Source: Daphnia pulex (taxonomy: Eukaryota > Arthropoda > Branchiopoda > Diplostraca > Daphniidae). Taken from it: DNA of 64,000 nt. Every line of letters starts with the position of its first letter. The stretch's first letter is position 1. Where the stretch lies: positions 1,488,001-1,552,000 of the forward strand of contig NC_060027.1 of NCBI RefSeq assembly GCF_021134715.1, read 5' to 3'. Below are positions 10,395 through 22,400 of this stretch, piece by piece. Made by a program: the position numbers and the translations under genes. The notes under the pieces are model-generated. The model saw only the letters and a list, made by a program, of their open reading frames with translations. It made no database searches and was not told where the DNA came from.

Positions 10395-13305
10395 ATGAGA
10401 AATTATATTAGAAAAACCGCTCGTGTTCAGAATGTTTCACGTGAAAATGTTTCGAAAGCCATAGATATGGTTAGGAATCACAATTGGGGAGTTGTTGATG
10501 CTGCTAGAGAGTTTAAATTGAGTGAAAGGAGTCTTTTTCGATACCTCAAGGTCTCTGCCAACAAACAGGTTGATGTTGACGAAGATTCACTTCCCTTAAC
10601 ATGTGGCTATTCTTCAAGAAAGGTAATAATGTTTAAACAGTTGTTTTTTGGTAAATGGTGAGTTGACGATAAATTTTTTTGAAAACTAGATCTTCACTGC
10701 AGACCAAGAGAAAGAACTTGTAGCCTACATCACCAAGGCAAGCGATATCTACTTTGGACTAAGTCCCATGGAAGTAAGGAAATTAGCTTTCAGCTACGCT
10801 ACTTTTCTTGAGTGTAAAATGCCCAAGTCATGGGAATCTACTTCTGCTGCTGGAAAAGACTGGTTTGGAAGTTTCATCAAGAGGAACCCATCTTTATCTA
10901 TAAGGTTTGCTTTTATCAATGCTTCGTTGTTTTCAATTTCATGAGAAACTTAATTTATTTCTGAAATTCTAGGAAACCAGAAGCCACATCCCTAGCACGA
11001 GCCAGCAGCTTCAACCAGTACAATGTTGACTGCTTTTTTAACAACCTTGACATTGTATTGGCTAAATACAAATTAACTCCACTGGAAATTTGGAACGTAG
11101 ATGAAACTGGAATCACAACTGTTCAAGTTCCAGATAGAATTGTTGGCAGGCGAGGCAAAAAACAGATTGGATCCCTTACATCGCAGGAACGAGGCACATT
11201 AGTAACTCTATGCATGGCCGTCAGTGCTGTTGGGAATAGTGTTCCGCCATTCTTCGTGTTTCCAAGGTAAAGCGTAGGCTAGAATGTTTTTGTTTAGTAA
11301 GCCTAGGCTAACAATTTATTCATTATTATTTCTCAGAGTGCATATGAAGGATGATTTTCTGGTGAATGCCTCATTAGGGTCCTGCGGCTCAGCAAACAAG
11401 TCCGGATGGATGACTGAAAAAGATTTTGTGTTGTATTTACAACACTTCGTAAAACATGCTCGTCCATCTCTAGAAAAGCCGGTTTTACTTTTGCTGGACA
11501 ACCATGGGTCGCATTTGTCTGTGGAAGGGCTAAATTACGCCAAGGCGAATGGCATTATAATGCTTTCCTTCCCCCCGCAAACTTCTCATAGACTTCAACC
11601 ATTGGATTTATCAGTGTATGGGCCACTGAAACATTATGTCAACGGAGCAATAGGGGCCTGGCTCAAGAATCATCCCGGCCAAACAATGACATTCCGTCAC
11701 ATTCCTGGAATTGTAAAGGAGGCTCTGCCAAGTGCTATCACACCACGAAACATTATGGCTGGATTCCAAAAAGCCGGTGTGGCCCCTTACAACCGAAATA
11801 TCTTCACTGAAGATGACTTTGCTCCGTCAATGGTGACAGACCGGACAGATCGACCAAACCAAAACCATGTGACTTCTATTGCGATTGAAACGGCAACAAC
11901 AACGAACGAAGTTGAAGATGTGCCTCCTATTGAGATTGAAACGGAAACAACAACAACAAACGAAATTGAAGATGTGCCTCCTACTGAGATTGAATTTATC
12001 AATTTGACCGCAATTGAAGAGATACCGGAAGATCAATTAATAAATGCCGATCTGGTTCAGCCAGGATCATCTTTTCCTTCTACATCATCATCATCATCTA
12101 TATCATCACATTTTTCTGCGGACGGATCTCATACAACAAAACAACAACAAAACGACAAACTCAACGATTCTCATCCAATAAAAGAGGAAAATCTGATGAC
12201 TGATTATTACGATTGTTATTGCAATCCGTCGTTCCATACATGCCAAACTGCTTCGTCCATCATTGGCGATAACGCATTGAAGTCTTATTCAAGCGAGATT
12301 CTAAGAAAAGAAGGCGTAGTCGCAATGCAAGCTCCTTATGTCAATTTAGACACAAGGTATTGCAGATTCGTCTCCTAACTTATCTTGTTGAACTACATTC
12401 TAATATCCTTTGTCCATTAAATCACAGAAATTCTCCACAAAAGGACAGTTTGAAAAGTCGTTATCGATGTGATCGTCGTAGTAGCCCTATGATGAATGTG
12501 AAAAATGTCCCTAAATCCGATATTGAATGCCAATTGAAACAATACGAATATGCAGATAGTGAATTTCAAACCTCAAAAACTTCATTGTCTGCAGTGGAAG
12601 TTGAAGCAACAAGGCTTATATTAACCAATGACGAATGTGGTGGGAAATTAATAATTTGATTAAGTTTTGAGCATTAATAGGGGCGCGCTGAACATTACAT
12701 TTTTTTTTATATAGGTATTCCTCAGAACTTGACCAGTCGAAAGTGTGAATTACAATTTAACGGTAACACTCAAACCTTGTCCTACGAACGTGATCTACTT
12801 TCTGAAAACAAGCCACTGAATTCATCAACCTCCTCATTACCTTCCTTCATAGAGAGTGATAAGGAAGTTTCTACTCCATGTGTTTCTCTTGAATGCACAA
12901 CAGCGCCTAGTTCTGATTCTATTGTTGCACCATTTATTTCTCGTTGTTCAAGCATGACTAAAATTCCTCTTCGCATATCTACTCGACAAAAAACTCGGCC
13001 TCATAGATACCGAGATACCGATGACGATTTGAATATGAGACATGCAAGAATGGCAAAAGCGGGATCCAGCTCAACCAAACTTAGAAGTATGCATGTATTT
13101 TGGATATATGTTATTTAGTTAAATAATATGTTTATTTTATTTTGCAGAACCATTGATCAATGCAGTCAGATCTGTTAATTTGGAGCCCGTCGTTGAATGT
13201 GAAAGTTCGGAAAGTTATCAGTATGTCGATGACGTAGACGGTATCCTTATTTTTTCATTTGTTAACTCTGAGGATCTTGTCAAGTTTTGTGCTGATCAGC
13301 TATAA
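10395..13305 (+). CDS. pogo/Tigger-type DDE transposase-like protein, intact and spliced
   Basis: Seven exons (10395-10622, 10690-10904, 10973-11266, 11337-12356, 12428-12639, 12715-13086, 13148-13305) give an uninterrupted 832-residue frame. The N-terminus carries a pipsqueak-like helix-turn-helix (residues ~15-60, with VVDAAREFKLSERSLFRYLK), followed by a CENP-B-type DNA-binding segment with KDWFGSFIKRNPSLSIR. The DDE_1 catalytic domain keeps all three acidic residues: D191 (WNVDETG), D300 (LLLDNHGSH) and D336 (SHRLQPLD). The C-terminal ~460 residues are low-complexity, Thr/Ser/Glu-rich, with an imperfect tandem repeat around VPPIEIETETTTTNEIEDV. Flanking repeats suggest a mobile origin. 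Six introns in an intact frame could mean a young spliced transposon or a domesticated gene; sequence alone does not decide. Confidence 0.85.
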
Positions 13306-14435
13306 GATACCCTCGAATTTCAGTTTACATCGACATAGCTGCCTACAATATGCAACTGTTTTTCTTGTTGAATTAATCAGATAGTACCGAACCACGTGGT
13401 TTTCTACTTGAACAGCGATTAACCAGAAATATTTTATTGTTTGTTTTTTTTTGTTTATTTTACATTATTTTTTTTTCTCTTTCTACTTTTTGTTTAGTAT
13501 AGCAATTAACAATGGTCATTTTGCATTTACGGAGTTATGGTTTTGCACTACATATTCATTGTTTCAACTTAGAATTGTTAATTCATTGGATTAAAATTTC
13601 GGGAGTGCTGACTTGATCATTCTAAATTAAGACTAATAATGCCTGAAACTGGACGATTCAAACCAGTCAATAATATCAATACAAAACTCTATTTTTTCAT
13701 TGTAACTTTCTTAGGTAACTTTTAGCCAAACAATGAAAGCTGGATTAATCTATTGGTCACACGGTACGCACTGCACTACGGGAATTGGACTAGCGTCCGT
13801 TCAGGGAAATAATAGCGCAATGCGTGAACCGTTTTCATCAGAGAAAAGGTTGCTCTCTTCATCGTCCCACTTAAAAAAACAGCTAGGTTTTAAATTATTT
13901 AAAATTTATTATAGATTTAAATAGAAGACGTAAAAAGAGCATTGTCGCATTTTGGTTTTGTCATTCTAGCTGGGTACTATTTATATTTATTGGAATGAAT
14001 ATTCCATCACATCCATGATCCTTCTTTCCCTAACCCATGGGAAATTCTTCCCATGTGACAGAAGACAAGCCAGTCTCAGTTATATTTCTGAGATAGAAGT
14101 TATATCTCTTTTTGTGTTATGAGCCCAATTTGAACAAATTATGTTACCCTCCTTTGAGGTCGACGATCGTCGACAATTACCACTTTTTGTAAATGTCAAA
14201 AAAGCAAGTGTTCAAATATGAGTAACTTTAGTTTCTTCGATTTCTTTGTTACCTTTCTGCTTTCTTTGATAGTTGAGCTTCACTGCTTCTAAACACAATT
14301 GGTTTTACTTCGCTGACGACTTGGCGACCTTCTGGATCACTTCAGTGATCGCTTCCGTCCGCTGTTACACACCTGTAGTCACTCACCACGGGATTATGCC
14401 CAGGTACTCGACAATTGACTTATTTTCTTAGATTA
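13306..14435. other. 3' flank of the pogo-type gene, no gene seen
   Basis: AT-rich DNA with only short unsupported ORFs, such as 13733-13924. Nothing else is recognised up to the start of the repeat family at about 14440. Confidence 0.35.
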
Positions 14436-14439
14436 TTTA

Positions 14440-14669
14440 CTAGTAATCTACTTGCGTTAAACTCTGTGTCGTATAATAATTCCAAAATCAGGCCCGTCTG
14501 GCGCGCAAACGAAGTGTTACTTAGACGTTGTTTGTTTTTTCTAACGCTAGATTGCTTTTCGATAATTTTCAGCTGTCAGAACAGTCAGTTTTAGTTACTT
14601 TATTTATATATCGGCAGTTATTTTGGGGAAATTTTTTAGTGGTAACTGACGATAACTATTCCGCCAACA
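14440..14669 (+). repeat. Left extension of the inverted-repeat element family, copy A
   Basis: About 230 bp here are similar to 23455-23680 (shared AAACTCTGTGTC, AATCAGGCCC, TATCGGCAGTT and CTGACGATAACTATTCC) and, less strongly, to the reverse complement of 28510-28640. It abuts the 379-bp element at 14670. The family may therefore be longer than the inverted-repeat unit, or two elements may have been co-duplicated. Confidence 0.55.
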
Positions 14670-15048
14670 AAGCTCACTTGTTAAATTATCGATTTTTGCT
14701 TTTTTTTTCTACTTCCGGTTTTCTCATTTCAGTCCGTAGTTCAGTCATTATTCATTCGACGCACAAACAAACCACATATTCGTGATCCTCGTTAAATTTG
14801 TGGTAAAGCTCATGTTTTTATTTTTACGTACGCGTACTTCCGGTTTTGAAAATTTTCCTGAACTATAGTTCAGGAAAATTCTCGATTTTGGCCAAATTTT
14901 GGATTTCGTTTAAATCACACCTAATCGACCCCAAATTTCATGGAGATCACGAATATGTGGTTTAATTTGACGACAGCTCAAAGGTTAAGGCGCTGTGGTT
15001 ACTTCCGGTATACTTCCTGATTTTTTTTTTTTACTAGCAAGTGAGCTT
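14670..15048 (+). mobile_element. Non-autonomous inverted-repeat (MITE-like) element, copy A
   Basis: A 379-bp unit begins AAGCTCACTTG and ends CAAGTGAGCTT, an 11-bp perfect terminal inverted repeat. A second copy in the opposite orientation lies at 28126-28509 and is similar throughout. Near the middle is a perfect 30-bp palindrome (14851-14880) with arms AATTTTCCTGAACTA and TAGTTCAGGAAAATT, also present in the other copy. A tRNA A-box-like stretch (CAGCTCAAAGGTTAAGGCGC) lies towards the right end. No protein is encoded. The transposase family that moves it cannot be told from here. Confidence 0.7.
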
Positions 15049-15349
15049 TGTTATTTGTACAGTTCAATATTGTTAGGTAGATTTTAAGCAATTTAAAGCG
15101 GGCCTTTAAAGTTTTTAGCAAAAAAAAAACAGACCAATGTACCTATATGTACTATGTGAATATTATGTAACTTTTATTGGCATGTCAATAAGAATTTTGT
15201 TGTCTTTATTCAGGTAATGCAGATGAGATGTCAAGAAGATGGAATTCCGAGACTCGTCATCAACGTGGATCATCGCGACCGGCACCAAGATTCGTCATCA
15301 ACGCTGATCATCGTATTGTTTCGTTATGTGTTAGTTAACCGTTAACCCG
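15049..15349. other. Repeat-rich stretch between two elements
   Basis: No gene is seen. Around 15255-15317 the motif TCGTCATCAACG...GATCATCG occurs twice in tandem. Confidence 0.35.
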
Positions 15350-15552
15350 TTGGCTGCCACGCCTTTGTTCTCCCCTAGCTCCTTAGCACGGGCCTACTAG
15401 AGGCCTCCTAAAGCCGTGCATTCCATCCTCCCTTGTCACCGTGTCAGCCCGGACTTGTCAGCAATGGCAAGCCTAACCTTGGTCATGGATCCTTCCGACA
15501 TGGCGCGTAGAGAGTAGAAAACAACCTACGGGTTGTACGGTGTGGCAGCCAA
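15350..15552. mobile_element. Short 203-bp element with terminal inverted repeats (candidate)
   Basis: The block starts TTGGCTGCCAC and ends GTGGCAGCCAA, an 11-bp perfect inverted repeat enclosing a GC-richer interior than its surroundings. No ORF is present. It could be a tiny non-autonomous DNA transposon. No second copy is visible in this window, so it may be chance. Confidence 0.35.
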
Positions 15553-15665
15553 TAGGTTCGCTAATTGTATGTGTGTATGAATTTATGTTATGTTTTTAAA
15601 AAGTGGAGGAATTGTGGGTGGAGGTGGGACAATATAAGCAATTCCATAAATTAATAAAAATGTTA

Positions 15666-15798
15666 ATCATTTCTGTTAGTCGGAAGCCAGCTATAGCCGT
15701 AGCGGTGAACGTGCGAGTCTGGTTCGGTTGCTCTCAACTTATTTGAAATTTTTTTGTCTGTATCGTAAGTGCAGCTAGCGCTCGAATAAGCGCTCTAA
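15666..15798 (+). repeat. 133-bp SINE-like repeat, copy 2
   Basis: Identical to 9784-9916 over 133 bases and in the same orientation, with different flanks. Immediately downstream (about 15799-15860) the reverse strand reads CATAGCCGCAGGCTAATG, which resembles the same tRNA-like head. A second, diverged copy may lie tail to tail here. Confidence 0.6.
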
Positions 15799-15860
15799 TT
15801 TAGAACTGCGAGCGCGACATTAGCCTGCGGCTATGGTGACGCTAACCTGCTCAGCTCTCG

Positions 15861-16480
15861 GTCAATTTGTCATCCCTTCGCCCCCTTTACGCCTTTACTT
15901 CATAGATTAGGACCGCAAACGTTAATCACGCGACCTTACCACAGAAATTTGTCGACTTTACCCTCTTTTTTTAAAAAATTTATGACATTTTACCACGCAT
16001 TCGATTAGTTATTATCTGAGGACAAGTTAGACTCCATGCTTTAGCCAAATCTTAAGGTAGTTAATTGTAATTTTATTCAAATATAGCTTCAATGGCCTGA
16101 TAATGGTTTGTGAATTGTTGCACTAACTTATAGTAAAAATTGTCGGATACTTTGTTTTTAAAACAATAAAAAATTCCCTCCTAGAAGTGCTGCCACCTCT
16201 GAATCCTTCGGTGTACTTCATGGCGAGTTTGCCAATTTACCTTGAAGAACAACAGTAGATCAGTTGCAACAGGTTGCAAGTTTGCTTGCACGCATGAGCA
16301 AAAGAGAAACGACTGGGAAACGTGACCACGTGTTAATAGGTGTTATTATGTAGGCCACTTCAGGAGAAATTTTTCATTTCTTTCCACGCATTTAGTTTAC
16401 ATTGTGACTCTTATTTTTAGGCTTGGCAGCATACTTACTGGAAAAATTGTAAACATTTTGCCTGATAATAACTGTTGTCC
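15861..16480. other. Upstream region of the TPR-TAZ/ZZ chimera gene
   Basis: No coding exon is recognised. It presumably holds the promoter and 5' UTR of the chimera gene. Confidence 0.35.
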
Positions 16481-19400
16481 ATGAAAATGTCTGAAACCTC
16501 AGAAGACATTATTGATATTATTGACTTAGTGTCTGACGATGAAGAGATAACACCATGCCAAAAAGCGTCTCGTCAGAATGTTCCTTCCTCAGAAGTGGAG
16601 AAGTGTCGTGATTATGTTTGCATTTCCTGTATCAATAAGGTACTGCACATTCCTCCTAACAAAATGTTTTATGATTTTGCTTCACTTCATTCCTGTGTTG
16701 TATCAATTGCAGTCTCTAACTGATCCTAGTGGAACCAGAGATTTAAATTGTATTTTGTGTACATTGTCGAATTCAGACACAGCAGAGTAAGTACTTGAAC
16801 AAAGTTTGAAAGATTTTTGTTAATCGTGTACAGAAAATCTGTTGTATATTTAGGAATAAGCACCGATATTGGTGTTACATTTGCAATAATCTTGCATCCC
16901 ATAATTGCCATACAGAAAATCATGAGATTGAAAACTATAATCATTACTACCACACACAATCTATATTGATAAAGTCCAATATGAAACAAACAAATTTGGC
17001 ATGTGATGAAGCACTTCAAGATTGCCAGAAAACAGAAAAAGCTGTTGAAGCCATCATTGCTTGGATTAGAGTACTTCTGTTGGGAATGACTCAAAGAGAT
17101 TCATCTAGCACTGATGCCTCTTTTCAGTGTCAAGTTTTCATCGCTCAGTTAGAATCTCTTAAAACAGCTGGAGTGTTTCATGTGGCAGAAGAAGAAGACA
17201 GTGGCATTCTAAGTTACATCAGTCAGCTTACCACTCAGTATGTAGTGCTGTAATTATTTGTTTAATCAATTTTTTTGTTCTTTACATTAGTATATTATTT
17301 CACTTCTTTCACTTGCAGTTTCACTGATAGATCAACTGAAGTTCAAGCTGCTCAAACGAAAATTCGTAATCTCCTCGAAAAATGTAGCATTCAACAAGAA
17401 TCCAGTCAATCCTCACAATATTCAAATGGGGAATCTTCACCCGATCTGATCAACAAACTCACTACTGCCTTACACCACAACAATAAATGTAAAGAGACAG
17501 CTTGCTTTCCAGTCAATTCAATTAATTAATACTTTTTTTCCCCTCAGCTTATGTTGATGTCCTAATTTCACTGTTGAAAGAAGAAGAAAATCCAAAAAAT
17601 GACCTTGAATTGGATTTGAGGAACAGCGAAACTGAGAATCCGAAGAAAGGCGAAAACATCCAAGAAAAAATTGATGAAATTCTCGGAAACTGTGATCCAC
17701 TTTGTACGTATTGCTAATATTTACATTTTAGAGTTTACATTTCAAAACTAATTAATTTTCATTCCGGGGATTATAGCCTCGTGCTCAGGTAGTCTAGGAC
17801 ATCCCAAGAGACGAGCAGATGAAGAACCAGAATCGGATACTGCCAGGATTTATAAGAAAAGACGAGGATTTTCTAATGGAGAAATTGCCGATGATCAACA
17901 CGTGCGAACTTCTCCTTTAAAAACTCAAAGCCATCAAAGTCAACCAATATCAACACCGTCTGTTGATAACACCATCAGCAAAGAAGCTGGTGCCGTGATT
18001 GGTTCTGGGATTAGTGTTGGCAATTATCTTAGCAAATTCAATGAAATCCGTTCTGATCTAGCGCAGAATCTCCAAGAAGCTCAGATTAGACTGAAGGTAT
18101 ATTCAAATGTTTTATTATTGTCTTGTTTTATTGTTACTAAATCGAGATTTGCAGATTCTTGAAGAGGGAGCGATTACGTTAGGAAATGAAGAGGCGAATC
18201 GACAGAAATTATCGAATCGCATCGCTGAACTTGAAGCCGATTTGGCCGCAATGGTTGAAAAGGTCAAATTGGCCGAAAACTCAGAAGCTAAAGCACGACA
18301 AGAAACATCCAATTTATTGAAACATGCAAAAGAAGTACAAGAAAAGTATGAAAAGGAATTAATACGGCATACTGCTGATGTTGAGCAGTTGAATTCTGTT
18401 CGAGAAGAGATGGAGCAGTTGGAACAGAATCATTCTCAACTTGAAGCCAGACTTGCCTTGCTCCAACAAACTTCCATGCAACTGGAGACTGAATTTATCA
18501 GTGATCGGACTAGCTGGCAGGCTGAAAAAGATCTTTTAGAAAAGGAAAGCGCTGAAAAAGATCAGAGATGTGCCAAAAGGAAGAGACTGATCGGTGCATT
18601 GCAAAATCAAATTACTTCCCTAAGTTCTCACATAACTGAAGTGAACCGATGTCAAGAAATATTAATGAGGTGCAAACTGATTTTTTTTGTTTTGTTTAAA
18701 TATTCAAATTCTTAATTTGTGTTTTGATTATAGAGCGCTTAGTGGGGAAGATACCGATTCAACACTCAATTCCTCTGATAACGAAGTTGATATACATGTC
18801 ATGAACCAACTTCTGAAAATGGTGCGCTGTTTCCGTCATGATAAGGATAATGCAGTATCACGATCTACAGTCCTGGAAACAGAATTCCAGCGTCTGAAAA
18901 TGCAATTAGAAGAAGCGGAGCGCCAAGCTAACAAATTTCAGGTAATGAATTTTTCTTCGAAAATTTGAAGAAAACTATTAATTTTTTTGTTGTTGTTTCC
19001 TCTCTATAGACCACCTTAAGTGAGGAACGAGAAGAACGAAAGGTCCTTACCGATAGCCATCGGCTTTTAAAAGACGAAAAAGATAATCTTTCTAATCGAG
19101 TTGAAGAACTGAGCGTTAGAGTAAATGCTTTGGTATCTGAATTGGAGTCCCTGCAGAGCATCAATCAGCAGTCGTCTTGCGATCTGAAGGAGCTCACCGA
19201 GGAGAATGAAATGCTAAATCACCAAATTTCTTTATGGAAGGCGAAAACTGACATGTTGCAAGAAAATGCTGAAAAGATTAGTAAACAGCAATCCAACGAA
19301 GAACCAATTAAAAAACAGAGCAAAGATATCAAGACGTTGGCAGAAATGAAACAATTCAATATGCAATTGATCACTGTAAAACTTGAATTAGAGCAAGCAG

Positions 19401-22400
19401 CTGCAGCAGCCAAAGAGGATTCAGAGAAATCAAAATCAAGGTTGGTTGAAGCTCTTGCCAAATTTGACGAAAAAACAGCCAGTGAATCCGAACAAGTCAC
19501 TCAGCTACAGCAGATTGCTCTCGAATACAAGACGCAGTATGAGAACCTCAAAGTCCAACATGACAACTTGATTAAAGAGCACGAAGAGATTTGCGCTGTC
19601 CAGACGACACGAATTCAGGAACTGGGTGCTTCGATTGGCAAGATAAATGAAGAACTGGAGGAATTCAAGAAGAAAAATTTAGTTCAAGAGAAGTTCAGAG
19701 GAAAAGTTCGACTTCTTATGGAAGAAAGAAGCTCAAGTAATCGGAATTTGAACAAAATGCCTCAGCTCGTCCCTATAAACGTGACACCAGTTTTACCATC
19801 AGCCACGTTATCTGATCATCCTCTGAAGAAAAATCAGGAGCAATTCAACTCATCATTAGAAGAAATCAACTCTCATCTGGCTGTAGCGTCCCGCCCTGAT
19901 ATTATTCCTCTTGCTTCTGCCACGTCTTCCGATTCAGAAGCCGTCAATGACGAAGCCACTTTCAATCAGGAATCAGACAATTTGTTTGATCGTGAATTTG
20001 AATTTCTCGTTCACACTCAAAACTGCCAGCATGGAAGGAAGGTGCCCAATGGAGAGGTATATTATTTATTCGATATTAGGTTAATAGCCTTCAATAATCA
20101 CATTTTACATTCTTCTCTTTATTATAGCGCACCGTTTGCCTCTGCCATCCGCTGAAAATAATGTTGAAACACTCAACTTCATGTAATGCTGGCGAAATGT
20201 GTCCAGTACCTGATTGTTGGTTTTCACTCTCCTATCAATCGGAAGAGGTTTCCACTAAAATCGCCCGACTGGAATCTGATCTGCTGTTTGTGGTGGAACA
20301 AGCTGAATTAGCCGAAGAATCGGAAGCAGCTGCACATCAACAAGCTTTGAATGAAGTGAAGCGTGCTATGGAAGATCGTGAAAGATTCGAAAACGAGTTG
20401 TTACGACGAACTGCTGAAGTTCAGCAACTGAAAAGTGACTTGGAGCAAACCCGTTCTCAGCTAACAGTTGCCTTAGAACAACTCAACAGTAGAGCTACGC
20501 TCGACGAAATAAAAAATCTGCAATCTGGCAAAGAGAGTGCTGAAACTGAACTGAAACAAATCAAGAAAGAAGTGGAACAAATCAAGAAAAATGTGGAACA
20601 TTTGAAGAAATCCGAAATTTCAGAAAAAGAAGAACGAGTTCGCGTAGCTGATGAAGAGATAAAGAATCTGCAATCTCACAAAGAAAAACTTGAAAAGCAT
20701 CAAGAACAATTAGAACGCTCTCAAACCATATTGACCGCCCAGTTAAAAGAATCTCAGAAAATCAACACGCAGTTGGTTGCTGAAAAAGAAAATCTGGAGG
20801 GCAAAGTTCGTGCAGCCACAGAATTGATAAGAGAACTGCGGCCTTACAAAAAATTGAATCAAACGCAGCTAGAACAGATGAAGCAGTCTCACACCTCATT
20901 GACTGAACAATTAGCGAATTCTCAACAAAGCAATACACAACTGATTGCAGCAAATCGGGAATTGGAAGAACAAAATCACACTGCTGTAGAAGAAATAAAG
21001 AGAATGGAATTTCACAAAGAGATGCTTCAATTGGAACTGGAAGGAATAAAGCGACTAAAAAATGAATTAGTCGACCAATTTACCGAATCTCAGGTAACCA
21101 ACACTCAACTAATGGAAGCAAAGATGGAATTGGAGGCAAAAGTTCGCGCAGCTGAAGAAGAGTCACAGAAGTTGCTCTCCGAAATGAATACTGATCTTAA
21201 GCAACTTAACGAAGCTCTCGATGAAGTTACTCGCTTACGCGAAGTAGGGGCTAAGTATGAAGGACTCAAGAATTGCTACAATAAGAGAAAACTGGAACTC
21301 GCAAGTGTTTTTCAAGAAAAGGAAAATCTTCGCCAGCAAGTTGATCAACTATCAATCGAATTGGAAGAAACCAAAAAAGAAAGTCAAGCGGATGAAAGAA
21401 TACGTAAAAAACCTCGTCTTCTTGTTGTAACGGAGGAGACAAACACAAATCAGCAAACACCGCATCAACAGGATCAACAAAACGTTTCAGTGATGGATAC
21501 GGCGACATCATCGATTTTGATGTCATGCAACAAGGTTCCAAACAAGAGTCAACAGCAAAAATCAGTTAGCACTTCTTTTGTGGCAGCACCTACTGCGGCT
21601 GTCGTTCCACCCTGGACCGGAACAATGACGACACAATGGACCGGAATTGATGATAGTGAAAGAGAGCCAGTTAGTTTGGATGTTGAGGACAATCCGATCA
21701 GCAGGAAATTGTTTACTACACGGCACAATGTCCTGAATCACGCTCGAAAATGTCCTTTAAGAATGAAAAAGTCAAAAGACAAGGTATTCAATCATTTATT
21801 TAAAGTAACTGAACGTTTAATTTTCTAAAAAGTTTCTCTTTTGTTTTCTCGATCAAGTGTCACGTTCCACTCTGCTTAGAATTGGCTGCCGTTTTGGATC
21901 ACATAACGAAATGTAAGGCGGGTGCATCGTGCCGAAAAGCTCATTGTTTATCTTCTCAAAAGATAATTCCCTATTGGAAATTATGTAAACAAAAAAACTG
22001 TCCGCTGTGTTACGTTAATCGATCGGTAAGCCGGAAAGCAGACAAGTCTGAAGTTCTTGATAACAATCCGCCGCGCAGTCCGTTGCAGAAGCTTATGGAT
22101 GAACGATTTTGTTCATCACAGCGCTTTGAATCCTTAGCGATGGCTATGTTGACCCAGCTTCACAACAGTTGGGAAAACAAGTTTGTTTACCCTTGTAATA
22201 ACTGCAAATCGAAAGTGGAAACTCGATTCCGTTGTAACGTCTGTACATTCCCTGTTTTCGAGTTGTGCGTCCACTGCTACAAGAGAGACGGTCATTGTCA
22301 TCAGATGGATGAAATGGGATTCGGTTTGGATGTTTGTTCCTCGAATGCAGAACAGACACACTCCCATAAAATTGATCTAGTTGCGCGTGGAATCCTGGCT

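Noticed and set aside
9784-15798. Reading the two 133-bp repeats as LTRs of a retrotransposon
   Set aside because: They lack TG...CA ends, no primer-binding site, polypurine tract or reverse transcriptase is present, and the interior holds a DDE transposase gene and other repeats.
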